In this document: in pieces, positions 35,386 through 43,879 of the stretch
How positions within the stretch are numbered: position 1 is the first letter of the stretch
How the letters are laid out: every line of letters begins with the position of its first letter
Source: Brevundimonas fluminis
Lineage (GTDB): Bacteria > Pseudomonadota > Alphaproteobacteria > Caulobacterales > Caulobacteraceae
Direction: 5' to 3'
NCBI RefSeq assembly: GCF_003934285.1
Contig: NZ_RQWJ01000003.1
Location: 310,001-374,000, forward strand
DNA length: 64,000 bases
Notes under the pieces: generated by a model
Told to the model about the DNA's origin: nothing
The model's input: only the letters and a program-made list of their open reading frames with translations
Database searches by the model: none
Made by a program: the position numbers and the translations under genes

Positions 35386-36567
35386 ATGATGGTGCGCCTG
35401 CGGACATGGCTGGACGGACGCAGGGCGGTGGCGCTGGCCGCCGCCGGCGTAGTGCTGGCTTGCGCGGCGACCGCCGGCTCCATGCCGCGTCCAGACGGCG
35501 ACCTGTCGGTGGAGGCCGTCGCGCGCGCCACCCGTGGCGACATCGGGGCCGACGCCTTCGCCGCCGTCAGTGCGCGGCTGGACCCCGCCCAACTGGCGCT
35601 GGCCTCCCGCCACGACCCCCTGCTGCTCAAGCCCGCGACCTATGGCCTGACGCCCGGTTGGGAGACGCTGACCCTCGCGGGCAAGCCCAGCCTCGTCTGG
35701 GGCCAGAACGGCGTGGAGGCCCAGCGGCTGAACGCCAGCGTGCCCAGCGCCCTCGGCGCGCTGCGCCCGGCCCGCGCCTTCATCCTGCGCACGACGGGCG
35801 AGGACCGCCGAAGGGCCCTGCGCTGCCTGACCCAGGCCGTCTATTACGAGGCGGCTCTGGAGCCCACCGAAGGGCAGGAGGCCGTTGCGCAGGTGGTTCT
35901 CAACCGCGTGCGCGATCCCAACTATCCCAACACCGTCTGCGGCGTGGTATTCCAGGGCGCGGAGCGCGTCACGGGCTGCCAGTTCAGCTTCACCTGCGAC
36001 GGCGCCCTTTCCCAGGGGCCGGTTCCGTGGGCGTGGAAACGGGCCGAGGCCGTGGCCGCCCGGGCGCTGAACGGCCACGTCGCCGCCCGCGTCGGCACCG
36101 CGACCCACTATCACGCCGATTACGTCCATCCGTGGTGGGCGCCGACCCTGCTGAAGATCGACCAGATCGGCGCGCACATCTTCTATCGCTGGAAGGGCGT
36201 CTACGGTGAGACGGCCGCCTTCAGCCAGGCCTACGCGGGCCGCGAGCCCCTGATCGACGAGGCCCGTTTCGCCCGGCCGCGCGTGCTGCTGGCCTCCGCC
36301 GAAACGGTCACGACCGACGCGGAGCTGGAAGCCGCCGCGGCGGCCGGCCGCCCCGCTGTGCGCACGGTCGAGATCGACGGCGTGACGCGGACCGTGGGCG
36401 TCGCCAGCCTCGGCGGCCGCCGCCTGCCGACGCCCGAAGAGGTCGCCGCCGTCAACGCCGGCATCGCCGCCTTCGAGTCGGGGCAGTCCGCGCCGGCCAG
36501 GGCCGATCCGCCCCCGGCGGGCGTGACGCCGATGGAGGTCGAGGAGGTCGGCCGCCCCGGCTCCTGA
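35386..36567 (+). CDS. SleB-type cell wall hydrolase (second paralogue)
   Basis: A 393-residue protein with a hydrophobic N-terminus (VALAAAGVVLACAATAG) that serves as signal or anchor. An extra domain (about 40-135) is followed by the SleB domain (about 140-260: LRCLTQAVYYEAALEPTEGQEAVAQVVLNRVRDPNYPNTVCGVVFQGAERVTGCQFSFTCDG), with catalytic Glu in YYEAA, and a less conserved tail. It shares the QAVYYEA...VAQVVLNR...CGVVFQG...GCQFSFTCDG core with the gene at 29588-30697 but not the flanking regions. Probably periplasmic. Located just after dps, spaced 51 bases. Confidence 0.88.
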   Translation: MMVRLRTWLDGRRAVALAAAGVVLACAATAGSMPRPDGDLSVEAVARATRGDIGADAFAAVSARLDPAQLALASRHDPLLLKPATYGLTPGWETLTLAGKPSLVWGQNGVEAQRLNASVPSALGALRPARAFILRTTGEDRRRALRCLTQAVYYEAALEPTEGQEAVAQVVLNRVRDPNYPNTVCGVVFQGAERVTGCQFSFTCDGALSQGPVPWAWKRAEAVAARALNGHVAARVGTATHYHADYVHPWWAPTLLKIDQIGAHIFYRWKGVYGETAAFSQAYAGREPLIDEARFARPRVLLASAETVTTDAELEAAAAAGRPAVRTVEIDGVTRTVGVASLGGRRLPTPEEVAAVNAGIAAFESGQSAPARADPPPAGVTPMEVEEVGRPGS

Positions 36568-36637
36568 TCAGGACGCTGCAACCAAGCGCCACCTTCGCCG
36601 TTCACGCCTGTCACGGGGCGGCGTAGGAAACCGGACT

Positions 36638-38650
36638 TTGGGACTGGACGGCGAAGCGAGCGCGGGAAACACGGCCGGCGAGAAGGCGCGTCTGCAGGCT
36701 CTTCGGAACTATGCCGTGCTCGACACCGAGCGCGAGAGGGCCTTCGACGAGATCGCCGACCTGGCCGCCCGCATTTGCGAAACGCCCATCGCCGTCGTGA
36801 ACCTGATCGACGCCGATCGACAGTGGTTCAAGGCGGAAGTCGGCCTCGGCGTCCGCGAAACTCCGCTGGAGACGTCGTTCTGCCGCCACGCCCTGCTTGA
36901 GCAGGACCGGATGGTCGTGCCCGACGCCACGCAGGACCCACGGTTCGCCTGCAATCCCCTGGTGACCGGCGAAGCGGGCCTGCGATTTTACGCAGGGGTG
37001 CTGCTGAAGTCGCCGCAGGGCCATGCCATCGGGACGCTGTGCGTGCTCGACAGGGCGCCTCGCCCCGAGGGTCTGACCGGGGTGCAGACCCTCACGCTGG
37101 AGGTTCTGGCCCGTCAGGTCATGACCCAGCTGGAACTGCGCCGCGCCCTCCATCAGCGCACGGAGATGCAGGAGCGTCTGGACCTCGCCCTCGACGCGTC
37201 CGAGATGGTCGGGGCCTGGGATCTGGATCTGGTGAACGACCGGGTCACCGCCGACGCCCGTTTCGCGCGGATGTTCGGGGTCGACGCGGACCGGGCCCTG
37301 GCGGGCGTGCCCCTGGGAGAGTTCACCGCCTCCATACATCCCGACGACCGGGACCGGGTCGCCCGGGAGATCGACGCGGCCGTCGCCGCCGTCGGAGAGT
37401 TCGAGAGCGAGTATCGGCTGAGGGTCGGAGGGGAGGATCGTTGGGTGCTGGCCCGCGGCCAGGCCTATGACGACGGGTCCGGCCGCGCCGTCCGCTTCCC
37501 CGGGGTCGTCGTCGACATCACCCGCCGCAAGACCGTCGAGAACGAGCTGGCGGCCACGATGTCGGCGCTGGCGCAGAGCGAGGCGCGGTTCCGGGCGATC
37601 GCCGATTCCATGCCGCAGATGGTCTGGTCCACCCTGCCCGACGGGTTCCACGACTGGTACAACGCGCGCTGGTACGAATTCACCGGCGTTCCGGCCGGAT
37701 CGACCGACGGCGAGGGCTGGAACGGGATGTTCCACCCCGAGGACCAGGAGCGCGCCCGGGTCCGCTGGCGGCACTCGCTGGAGACCGGCGAGCCTTACGA
37801 GATCGAGTATCGCCTGCGGCGCGCCGACGGCATGTATCGCTGGACCCTCGGCCGGGCGATGCCGATCCGGAACGAGGCGGGCGAGATCACCCGGTGGTTC
37901 GGCACCTGCACGGACATCGACGATCTGAAGCGGATGGAGCAGGGCAAGGAGCTGCTCAGTCAGGAGCTCAGCCACAGGATCAAGAACATCTTCGCCGTGG
38001 TTTCGGCGCTGGTCGCCCTGTCGGCGCGGCAGCACCCCGAGGCGAGAGCGTTCGCGACGGCGCTTCGCACACGGATAGGGGCGCTGGCGCGAGCCCATGA
38101 GTTCGTGCGCCCGCACACGGAAACGTCGCGTCCCACCGTGGGATCGATGACCCTGCACGCCTTCCTGCGCGCCCTGTTCGCCGCCTATCTGGACGACGCC
38201 GGGGCCCCTCGCATCGTGGTGTCGGGCGACGACACGGTCTTCGACGACCAGGCCGCCACCTCGGTGGCCCTGCTGTTCCACGAACTCGCCACCAACGCGG
38301 CCAAGTACGGCGCTCTGAGCCACGATGACGGCCGGGTCTCGCTGGAGACCGCGTTCGACGAAGACCGCTTCCACTTCCACTGGACCGAGAGCGGAGGGCC
38401 GCCGGTCGAGGGGCCGCCGCAGCGCCGGGGATTCGGATCGTCGCTGGCCGAGCTGTCGGTCGAGGGGCAGCTGGGCGGCAGGTTGTCGCACGACTGGAAC
38501 CCCGACGGCCTGAAGGTGTTCGTCGATCTCCCCGCCACGGCCCTGTCGCGGCGGCGCCACGCTCTGAAGGCCGGCGAGGCGGCCGGGGGCGGCATGAAAC
38601 CTGCAACCCTTCCTCGCGTTGACTCGACCGAGACCGAGACTTTGAAATGA
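36638..38650 (+). CDS. HWE-family sensor histidine kinase (GAF-PAS-PAS-HWE)
   Basis: A 670-residue cytoplasmic kinase. GAF domain (about 20-165: RAFDEIADLAARICETPIAVVNLIDADRQWFKA...CRHALLEQDRMVVPDATQDPRF), then two PAS/PAC domains (about 180-300 and 310-430). The HWE-type dimerisation and ATPase domain follows, with H box LSQELSHRIKNIFAVVSALVALSAR (about 445-470) and N box LFHELATNAAKYGAL. HWE kinases lack the usual F box and often pair with small receivers. The start is a TTG at 36638 with no obvious Shine-Dalgarno, so the true start may differ. Its stop overlaps the next gene's ATG, a single-domain response regulator that is the likely partner. Confidence 0.92.
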   Translation: MGLDGEASAGNTAGEKARLQALRNYAVLDTERERAFDEIADLAARICETPIAVVNLIDADRQWFKAEVGLGVRETPLETSFCRHALLEQDRMVVPDATQDPRFACNPLVTGEAGLRFYAGVLLKSPQGHAIGTLCVLDRAPRPEGLTGVQTLTLEVLARQVMTQLELRRALHQRTEMQERLDLALDASEMVGAWDLDLVNDRVTADARFARMFGVDADRALAGVPLGEFTASIHPDDRDRVAREIDAAVAAVGEFESEYRLRVGGEDRWVLARGQAYDDGSGRAVRFPGVVVDITRRKTVENELAATMSALAQSEARFRAIADSMPQMVWSTLPDGFHDWYNARWYEFTGVPAGSTDGEGWNGMFHPEDQERARVRWRHSLETGEPYEIEYRLRRADGMYRWTLGRAMPIRNEAGEITRWFGTCTDIDDLKRMEQGKELLSQELSHRIKNIFAVVSALVALSARQHPEARAFATALRTRIGALARAHEFVRPHTETSRPTVGSMTLHAFLRALFAAYLDDAGAPRIVVSGDDTVFDDQAATSVALLFHELATNAAKYGALSHDDGRVSLETAFDEDRFHFHWTESGGPPVEGPPQRRGFGSSLAELSVEGQLGGRLSHDWNPDGLKVFVDLPATALSRRRHALKAGEAAGGGMKPATLPRVDSTETETLK

Positions 38651-39054
38651 CCGCCCGCATCCTCATCATCGAAGACGAGGCCCTCGTGGCGCTCGAACTG
38701 CGCTTCGTGCTCGAGGATCTCGGACACGACGTGGTCGGCGTCGCCGCGGACTCGCGTCAGGCCGAGGACATCATCAGGACCAGCGACGTCGACCTGGCCC
38801 TCGTCGACATCCACCTGTCCGACGGCCCGACCGGCATCGAGCTGGGGCGCCACCTCGGTCAGGATCACCGCGTGGCGGTGCTGTTCATGACGGCCAATCC
38901 GGGCATGGTCCGCAACGGCGTGGCGGGCACGATCGGCGTTCTGTCCAAGCCCACCGACGAGCGGGCCGTGCGCACGGCGGTCGACTATGCGCTCGGCAAG
39001 CGCGCGGGAACGCCGCCGCCGATGGCGCCGCCGGAGCTGCAGCTGTTCGGCTGA
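38647..39054 (+). CDS. Single-domain response regulator
   Basis: A 135-residue receiver domain without output domain. Acidic pair in ILIIEDEALVALELRFVLEDLGHDVVG, phospho-acceptor Asp in LALVDIHLSDGPTG (about 55), Thr in LFMTANPG and Lys in VLSKPTDE. It overlaps the upstream HWE kinase by four bases, so the two form a two-component pair acting by protein-protein interaction, as is common for HWE systems. A Pro-rich tail (TPPPMAPPELQLFG) ends the protein. Confidence 0.95.
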   Translation: MTARILIIEDEALVALELRFVLEDLGHDVVGVAADSRQAEDIIRTSDVDLALVDIHLSDGPTGIELGRHLGQDHRVAVLFMTANPGMVRNGVAGTIGVLSKPTDERAVRTAVDYALGKRAGTPPPMAPPELQLFG

Positions 39055-39060
39055 GTCGGC

Positions 39061-40071
39061 TCAGTCCCAGGCGCCGATTTTTTCCGCTTCCTTGTGGCTG
39101 ATCGGCCTGCCGGCCGCCTTGTGGTCTTCCTCGGCGAGGAAGCGGACGGCCTCAAGCGCCGCCATGCAGCCCATCCCTGCGGCGGTCACAGCCTGCCGGT
39201 AGACGTCGTCGGTCACGTCGCCGGCGGCGTAGACGCCCTCGATCGCCGTCGCCGTCGTGCCCGGCTTCACGACCAGATAGCCGCCTGCCTTCGTCTCCAG
39301 CTGCCCCGCGAACAGCTCGGACGACGGCGCATGCCCGATGGCGACGAAGACGCCGTCGCACGCGACCTCGCGCGCCGACCCGTCGACGGTCGAAGACAGG
39401 CGAACCCCCGTGACGTTCTTCGCCATGCCGTCCACCACGCCGACGATCTCGTCGACCTTGTGGTTCCAGATCACCTCGACCTTCGGATGGGCGAAGAGCC
39501 GCTCCTGCAGGATCTTCTCGGCGCGGAACTCGTCGCGGCGGTGCACGACGGTGACCTTCTCGGCGAAGTTGGTCAGGAACAACGCCTCCTCGACGGCCGT
39601 ATTGCCGCCTCCGACCACCACGACTTGCTTGCCGCGATAGAAGAAGCCGTCGCAGGTCGCGCAGGCCGAGACGCCGAAGCCCTGATAGGTGGCCTCACTC
39701 TCGAGCCCCAGCCACTTGGCCTGGGCGCCCGTCGAGATGATCACCGTCTCGGCCAGCATCTCCTGACCGGAGTCCAGCGTCAGCCGGAACGGCCGTGAGG
39801 ACAGGTCGGCGCGGGTGACGATGTCCTCGATCACCTCGGTGCCGACGTGCTCGGCCTGGGCGCGCATCTGCTCCATCAGCCAGGGGCCCTGGATCACGTC
39901 GGCGAAGCCGGGATAGTTCTCGACGTCGGTGGTGATCGTCAGCTGGCCGCCGGGCTGGATGCCGGCGATCACGACGGGGTTCAGGCTGGCGCGGGCGGCA
40001 TAGATGGCGGCGGTCCATCCGGCGGGACCGGAGCCGATGATGGCGCAGCGGACGGTACGGGGCGTGCTCAT
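39061..40071 (-). CDS. trxB: Thioredoxin-disulfide reductase
   Basis: A 336-residue FAD/NADPH enzyme that reduces thioredoxin. FAD-binding GSGPAGWTAAIYAARA near the N-terminus, redox-active CATCDGFFYRG (about 137-147), NADPH motif GGGNTAVEEALFLTNFA, and the C-terminal GVYAAGDVTDDVYRQAVTAAGMGCMAALEA. I used the ATG at 40071 (MSTPRTVRCAIIG); the frame has another ATG three codons upstream. It faces the response regulator gene convergently. Confidence 0.97.
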   Translation of the reverse strand: MSTPRTVRCAIIGSGPAGWTAAIYAARASLNPVVIAGIQPGGQLTITTDVENYPGFADVIQGPWLMEQMRAQAEHVGTEVIEDIVTRADLSSRPFRLTLDSGQEMLAETVIISTGAQAKWLGLESEATYQGFGVSACATCDGFFYRGKQVVVVGGGNTAVEEALFLTNFAEKVTVVHRRDEFRAEKILQERLFAHPKVEVIWNHKVDEIVGVVDGMAKNVTGVRLSSTVDGSAREVACDGVFVAIGHAPSSELFAGQLETKAGGYLVVKPGTTATAIEGVYAAGDVTDDVYRQAVTAAGMGCMAALEAVRFLAEEDHKAAGRPISHKEAEKIGAWD

Positions 40072-40128
40072 GGCCTCCATTTAGGCGGTGATTCCGCCTC
40101 ATGCGATGGTAGTTTGGCGGCGCGCAGC

Positions 40129-40428
40129 ATGGAGACGGGGATGGAAGGTCGCAGCTTCATGGGGGTCGGGCTGGCGCTCGGCATGGCGATCGGCGTCGCC
40201 GTGGGCATCGCCATGGGCCAGCTGGCCATAGGCATCGGCGTCGGCGTGGCCCTGGGTCTGGGCTTCGGGGCCGTGATCGACGCCTCGCAAAAGCGGGACC
40301 GTCGCAAGCCCGGCGCGGACGGCGGCGGGGCGGGGTCCTTCGTCGCCTCCGACGGGGGAAGCCGGACGAAAGGCGGAGACGCCGACGGCGCCGGCGGGAG
40401 CGACGGCGGGGGCGGCGGCGGCGACTAG
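40129..40428 (+). CDS. Small glycine-rich membrane protein
   Basis: A 99-residue protein with a long hydrophobic, glycine-rich segment (SFMGVGLALGMAIGVAVGIAMGQLAIGIGVGVALGLGFGAVIDAS), enough for two membrane passes. A polar Gly/Asp/Ser-rich tail follows (SQKRDRRKPGADGG...[10 protein letters not shown]). No family recognised beyond general similarity to small Gly-rich membrane proteins. Starts are possible at 40129 and 40141. It is divergent from trxB, and its stop codon overlaps the stop of the ELM1-like gene. Confidence 0.75.
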   Translation: METGMEGRSFMGVGLALGMAIGVAVGIAMGQLAIGIGVGVALGLGFGAVIDASQKRDRRKPGADGGGAGSFVASDGGSRTKGGDADGAGGSDGGGGGGD

Positions 40429-41411
40429 CCCCGTCGGAGCAGGATCTCCCGCGCCGCCCGGCCGGTTTCGTCCAGCGGCTCGTAGTTCCATTCATCCAGC
40501 CGGCCGTCGAACGCCCGCGTCGCCCCGTGCGCGCGCAGGGCGGCTTGCAGGCGCTCGAACTTCGGCGCGGGCTTCAGGGGGACCATCGGCAGGACATGGA
40601 CGGGCTTGCCCGTCGAGGCCGCCTCGGCCGCCATGTTGGCGCTGTCCTCGGTGACCAGGACGTGATCCGCGAAGTGCAGGAAGGCGAAATAGGGGTTGAG
40701 GCCCGCCCCGTCCCAGATCGAGCCGGGCAGGGCGGACAGGCGCGCCGTCATCGCGGCCTTCGCGGCCTCGGGTGTGCGCCGCGAGAAGGTGACCATCACG
40801 GATCCCCCGGCCGCCTCCACGGCTCGCGCGACCTCATCCGCCAGCCGTCTGGCATGGCTCTCCGGCAGGTCATGAGCCCGGGACCGGCCTCCGACCAGCA
40901 CGGCCACGCGGGGTCTGGGCAGGTCCGCAAGCTCCGGAAGCTCCGCCGCGCCCTCGGCCAGTCGTCCGGGCGTCACCCGATGCGGCGAACCGACGATGGA
41001 CAGCACGTTCGGCCCGCTCACGCCGTCGTGTTCGGGCGCCACGACCAGGTCATAGGCCTCCGTGCGCCAGCGGGGATCCTGGGTCTGGACGACGAAGGTC
41101 CCTCCGCCCGACCGGCGCTTCACCGCGGCCGACAGGGGCAGGGTGGCGCGGCCCGTTCCGATCCACACGTCGGGCCAGCGCCCGCCCGGCCCGGGACCGA
41201 AGGCGTCCGACGCCGGATCCAGCATCCATGAGATCTTGAGCGACGACGGCAGGCGGTCGAAGCCCGTCCGCCACCTGACCCGCCGGACGACGATTTCGGC
41301 GGGCGTCAGCCGCGCGACCGCCTCCGCCAGGCCCAGGGCCTGGTTCTCCATGCCGGCGCGGCCGTCCGAAACGGCCTGGATGAGAAGGGGCTGAGGGCCG
41401 CCTACTTCCAC
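40425..41411 (-). CDS. ELM1-like putative nucleoside-diphosphate-sugar binding protein
   Basis: A 328-residue protein of the 'mitochondrial fission ELM1' family, found widely in alphaproteobacteria, whose fold resembles GT-B glycosyltransferases. Characteristic blocks are [100 protein letters not shown], and the C-terminal [31 protein letters not shown]. Bacterial function is not established. The GTG start at 41411 overlaps the 3' end of greA by 10 bases, so the two are co-transcribed. The start is uncertain. Confidence 0.87.
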   Translation of the reverse strand: MEVGGPQPLLIQAVSDGRAGMENQALGLAEAVARLTPAEIVVRRVRWRTGFDRLPSSLKISWMLDPASDAFGPGPGGRWPDVWIGTGRATLPLSAAVKRRSGGGTFVVQTQDPRWRTEAYDLVVAPEHDGVSGPNVLSIVGSPHRVTPGRLAEGAAELPELADLPRPRVAVLVGGRSRAHDLPESHARRLADEVARAVEAAGGSVMVTFSRRTPEAAKAAMTARLSALPGSIWDGAGLNPYFAFLHFADHVLVTEDSANMAAEAASTGKPVHVLPMVPLKPAPKFERLQAALRAHGATRAFDGRLDEWNYEPLDETGRAAREILLRRG

Positions 41412-41875
41412 TCGACCTTGACGATCTCATAGGCCTTCACGCCGCCGGGCGTGTTGACCTCGACGACGTCGCCGACGGACTTGGAGATCATGGCCCGCGC
41501 GATCGGCGAGGCGATGGAGATGCGGCCCTGCTTCACGTCGGCCTCGTGCTCGCCGACGATCTGGTAGGTCGCCTCTTCCTCGGTGTCCTCGTCGACGACC
41601 GTCACGGTCGCGCCGAAGCGGACGACGTCTCCGCTCAGCTTGGACACGTCGATCACCTGGGCGCGGCTGATCTTGTCCTCGATCTCGGCGATCTGGCCTT
41701 CGATCCAGCCCTGGCGTTCCTTGGCGGCGTGATACTCCGCGTTCTCGGACAGGTCGCCGTGGGCGCGCGCTTCCGAAATGGCGGCGATCACGCTCGGGCG
41801 TTCCACCGACTTCAATTGCTTCAGCTGATCGTCGAGGACGCGATAGCCCTCGGCCGTCATCGGCACTTTTTCCAT
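41402..41875 (-). CDS. greA: Transcription elongation factor GreA
   Basis: A 157-residue factor that enters the RNA polymerase secondary channel and triggers cleavage of backtracked RNA. The N-terminal coiled coil ([71 protein letters not shown]) carries the acidic tip DLSENAEY. The C-terminal FKBP-like domain ends [32 protein letters not shown]. Full length and canonical. It starts at 41875 after a 122-base gap with no other gene. Confidence 0.98.
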   Translation of the reverse strand: MEKVPMTAEGYRVLDDQLKQLKSVERPSVIAAISEARAHGDLSENAEYHAAKERQGWIEGQIAEIEDKISRAQVIDVSKLSGDVVRFGATVTVVDEDTEEEATYQIVGEHEADVKQGRISIASPIARAMISKSVGDVVEVNTPGGVKAYEIVKVEWK

Positions 41876-41997
41876 AGGATGGTGAGTTTCTGTTCGGTCG
41901 CCCGACTGGGAGGCGTGGGATTTCAGGAGATCGGTCGCCGGGCGCGCGCGACCGGGGAGAGAGACTAGGTCAGGATCAGGGCGAACTCAAGCGGGCG

Positions 41998-42186
41998 TCA
42001 GGCCGGGCGGTTCAGGCGACGACGCCGCACGTCCCGGACCAGGCTGCGCGTGACCCAGAAGGTGACGGCCAGCCCCGCGGCCATGAAGGCCGCAGAGATC
42101 AGCAGGACGCCGGCCGCCATGAAGGCGAGGCAGAACGACAGCGCCGCCACCAGCAAGGCAAGGACCTGGGATTTCTTCAGCAGCAT
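41998..42186 (-). CDS. Small two-helix membrane protein
   Basis: A 62-residue protein with two hydrophobic segments separated by a short turn (VLALLVAALSFCLAFMAAGVLLISAAFMAAGLAVTFWV) and a strongly basic C-terminus (RDVRRRRLNRPA), which would face the cytoplasm. No family recognised. It lies downstream of the TPR lipoprotein gene on the same strand. Confidence 0.65.
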   Translation of the reverse strand: MLLKKSQVLALLVAALSFCLAFMAAGVLLISAAFMAAGLAVTFWVTRSLVRDVRRRRLNRPA

Positions 42187-42219
42187 GACCCGTTAACGCT
42201 TCCGGCGCGTCCGGGTTCT

Positions 42220-42867
42220 TCACCCCAGGCGGTTGGTGCGTCGGTTGAAGCTTCTGAGCAACGGTCCCAGCGGCGTCAGGCCGCGGTGCAGGGCCAGCCG
42301 TCGCGCCGCCGCCTGGGCGGCCGGATGGGCCGGGCCGAACAGCCGCAGCGCCTGACTCGAGGCCACGAGCAAGGCGGCCTCCCCTTCGGTCGTCCGTCCG
42401 GCCGCCGTCAGGGCGTCCGACAGTCCGATCAGCGCCGTGATCGTCTCGACGTGGTCCGGGCCATAGGCTTCCAGCGCCAGATCATGGCCGGCCCGCGCCG
42501 CGCCCACCGCCGCCTCCGCCCGGCCTTCGCCCAAGTGCTGGGCGGAAAGCTGGCGCAGGCCCGCGCTGCGCAGCGCGGGCGTCTGTTCACCCTCATACAG
42601 GGCCGCCTCGAACGGCTGGACCGCCACCGCCGGGCTCAGGGTCTCGAAGGTCAGGGCGCGCCCCAGCATCCGCGGCCGCACCAGCACGGCCGCCTTCGAC
42701 GCATGGGCGGCCCGGGCCCGCGCAGGCGGGGGCGCAGAAAGTGCCGGGGCGGGAGGGGCGGCCCTCGTCGCCCACGCGTCGACGGGGCCCCGGGTGGGCG
42801 GACCCGCGCAGGCGGCCAGACCCAGGGCCAGGACGAAGGGCAGGATGCGGCGCGCTGTCACGGGCAT
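42220..42867 (-). CDS. Lipoprotein with TPR-like helical repeats
   Basis: A 215-residue predicted lipoprotein (RRILPFVLALGLAAC, lipobox Cys at about 20). A Pro/Ala-rich linker is followed by helical repeats resembling tetratricopeptide units (LRQLSAQHLGEGRAEAAVGAARAGHDLALEAYGPDHVETITALIGLSDALTAAGRTTEGEAALLVASSQALRLFGPAHPAAQAAARRLA). The YGPDHVET and FGPAHPAA motifs are those of kinesin-light-chain-type TPRs. Probably a periplasmic scaffold; partner unknown. Confidence 0.78.
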   Translation of the reverse strand: MPVTARRILPFVLALGLAACAGPPTRGPVDAWATRAAPPAPALSAPPPARARAAHASKAAVLVRPRMLGRALTFETLSPAVAVQPFEAALYEGEQTPALRSAGLRQLSAQHLGEGRAEAAVGAARAGHDLALEAYGPDHVETITALIGLSDALTAAGRTTEGEAALLVASSQALRLFGPAHPAAQAAARRLALHRGLTPLGPLLRSFNRRTNRLG

Positions 42868-42930
42868 GCAAAGACGCTAGACGGGCGCATGCCGCCCCGA
42901 CACTGACGACTTCCGACGAAGCCTGACGGT

Positions 42931-43593
42931 TCAGGCGTAGGCGTAGGGGCCGCCACGCTCCAACGCCGCCTGATAGGCGGGCCGTGCATGGATGCGCTCA
43001 AGGAAGTCACGGACGTTCGGGCGACGGCTCAGGTCCGCCCGGGTCGCGGCGGCCTCGAGCGGGAAGCTCATCATCACGTCGGCGCCGGTGAAGTGGTCGC
43101 CGGCGAACCAGTCCGAACGCCCGAGCTCGGCCTCCCAGAAGTCGAGATGCGCCTTGATCTGCGGCTCGATCAACGTCGCTCCGACCTTAGCCGAGATGGC
43201 CTTGGCCACCGGCCGGACCAGCGCGGGCGTGCGCTTCGGGATCTCGCCGAAGATCAGCTTCAGCAGCAGGGGCGTCATCGCCGATCCCTCGGCATAGTGC
43301 ATCCAGTAGGTGAAGCGCCGCCGCTCGTCCGTTCCCGGCGGCGGCCTCAGACCGGCTTGTGGCCGCAAGTCCAGCAGGTGCTCCACGATCGCGCCCGTCT
43401 CGGCGATGACCGCGTCCCCGTCCTGCAGCACGGGCGACTTGCCCAAGGGATGGATGGCCCTCAGCTCCGGCGGGGCCAGCTTCGTAGCGGGATCGCGGGC
43501 ATACCGAACGACCTCATACTCCAGCCCCATCTCCTCCAGCAGCCAAAGCACCCGCTGCGACCGGGAATCCTCGAGGTGGTGGACGATGAACAT
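42931..43593 (-). CDS. Glutathione S-transferase family protein
   Basis: A 220-residue GST-fold protein. Thioredoxin-like N-terminal domain (FIVHHLEDSRSQRVLWLLEEMGLEYEVVRYARDPATKLAPPELRAIHPLGKSPVLQDGDAVIAETGAIVEHLLD) with the cis-Pro KSPVL and the ET/S glutathione contact (AETGAI). The all-helical C-terminal domain has YWMHYAEGSAMTPLLLKLIF and WFAGDHFTGADVMMSFPLEAA. I used the ATG at 43593; the frame farther upstream is Pro/Arg-rich shadow. Substrate unknown. Confidence 0.94.
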   Translation of the reverse strand: MFIVHHLEDSRSQRVLWLLEEMGLEYEVVRYARDPATKLAPPELRAIHPLGKSPVLQDGDAVIAETGAIVEHLLDLRPQAGLRPPPGTDERRRFTYWMHYAEGSAMTPLLLKLIFGEIPKRTPALVRPVAKAISAKVGATLIEPQIKAHLDFWEAELGRSDWFAGDHFTGADVMMSFPLEAAATRADLSRRPNVRDFLERIHARPAYQAALERGGPYAYA

Positions 43594-43643
43594 GGCGCGC
43601 TCCCGCTTGATCGGGCCAAGCTGGGCCTTCGCCGCGGCGGCGT

Positions 43644-43835
43644 CTAGGGTCGGCGGCCGCTCCAGCGGCGGCGCGAAGCCGGACGGGCGTTGGGCGCAGC
43701 GCCGCCGCGGCGGCGCTGCTGCCACAGTTCGAAGGCCAGGGTGGCCAGCGCCAGTTTGCCGGCGTGGCGTCCGGCCATGCGGCGGCCGCCCCGGCTCAGC
43801 AGAAGTCCGCCCAGAAGCGTGGCGATGCGGGTCAT
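43644..43835 (-). CDS. Small basic protein of unknown function
   Basis: A 63-residue protein with a hydrophobic first half (RIATLLGGLLLSRGG...LALATLAFELWQQ) and an Arg-rich tail (RRRGGAAPNARPASRRRWSGRRP). A clear AAGGAG Shine-Dalgarno lies eight bases before the ATG, which is the main support. No family recognised. It lies 50 bases upstream of the GST gene on the same strand. Confidence 0.55.
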   Translation of the reverse strand: MTRIATLLGGLLLSRGGRRMAGRHAGKLALATLAFELWQQRRRGGAAPNARPASRRRWSGRRP

Positions 43836-43879
43836 GGTCGTCTCCTTCCCGCCTTCAACGCAGGCCGGCGCCGCGCGGT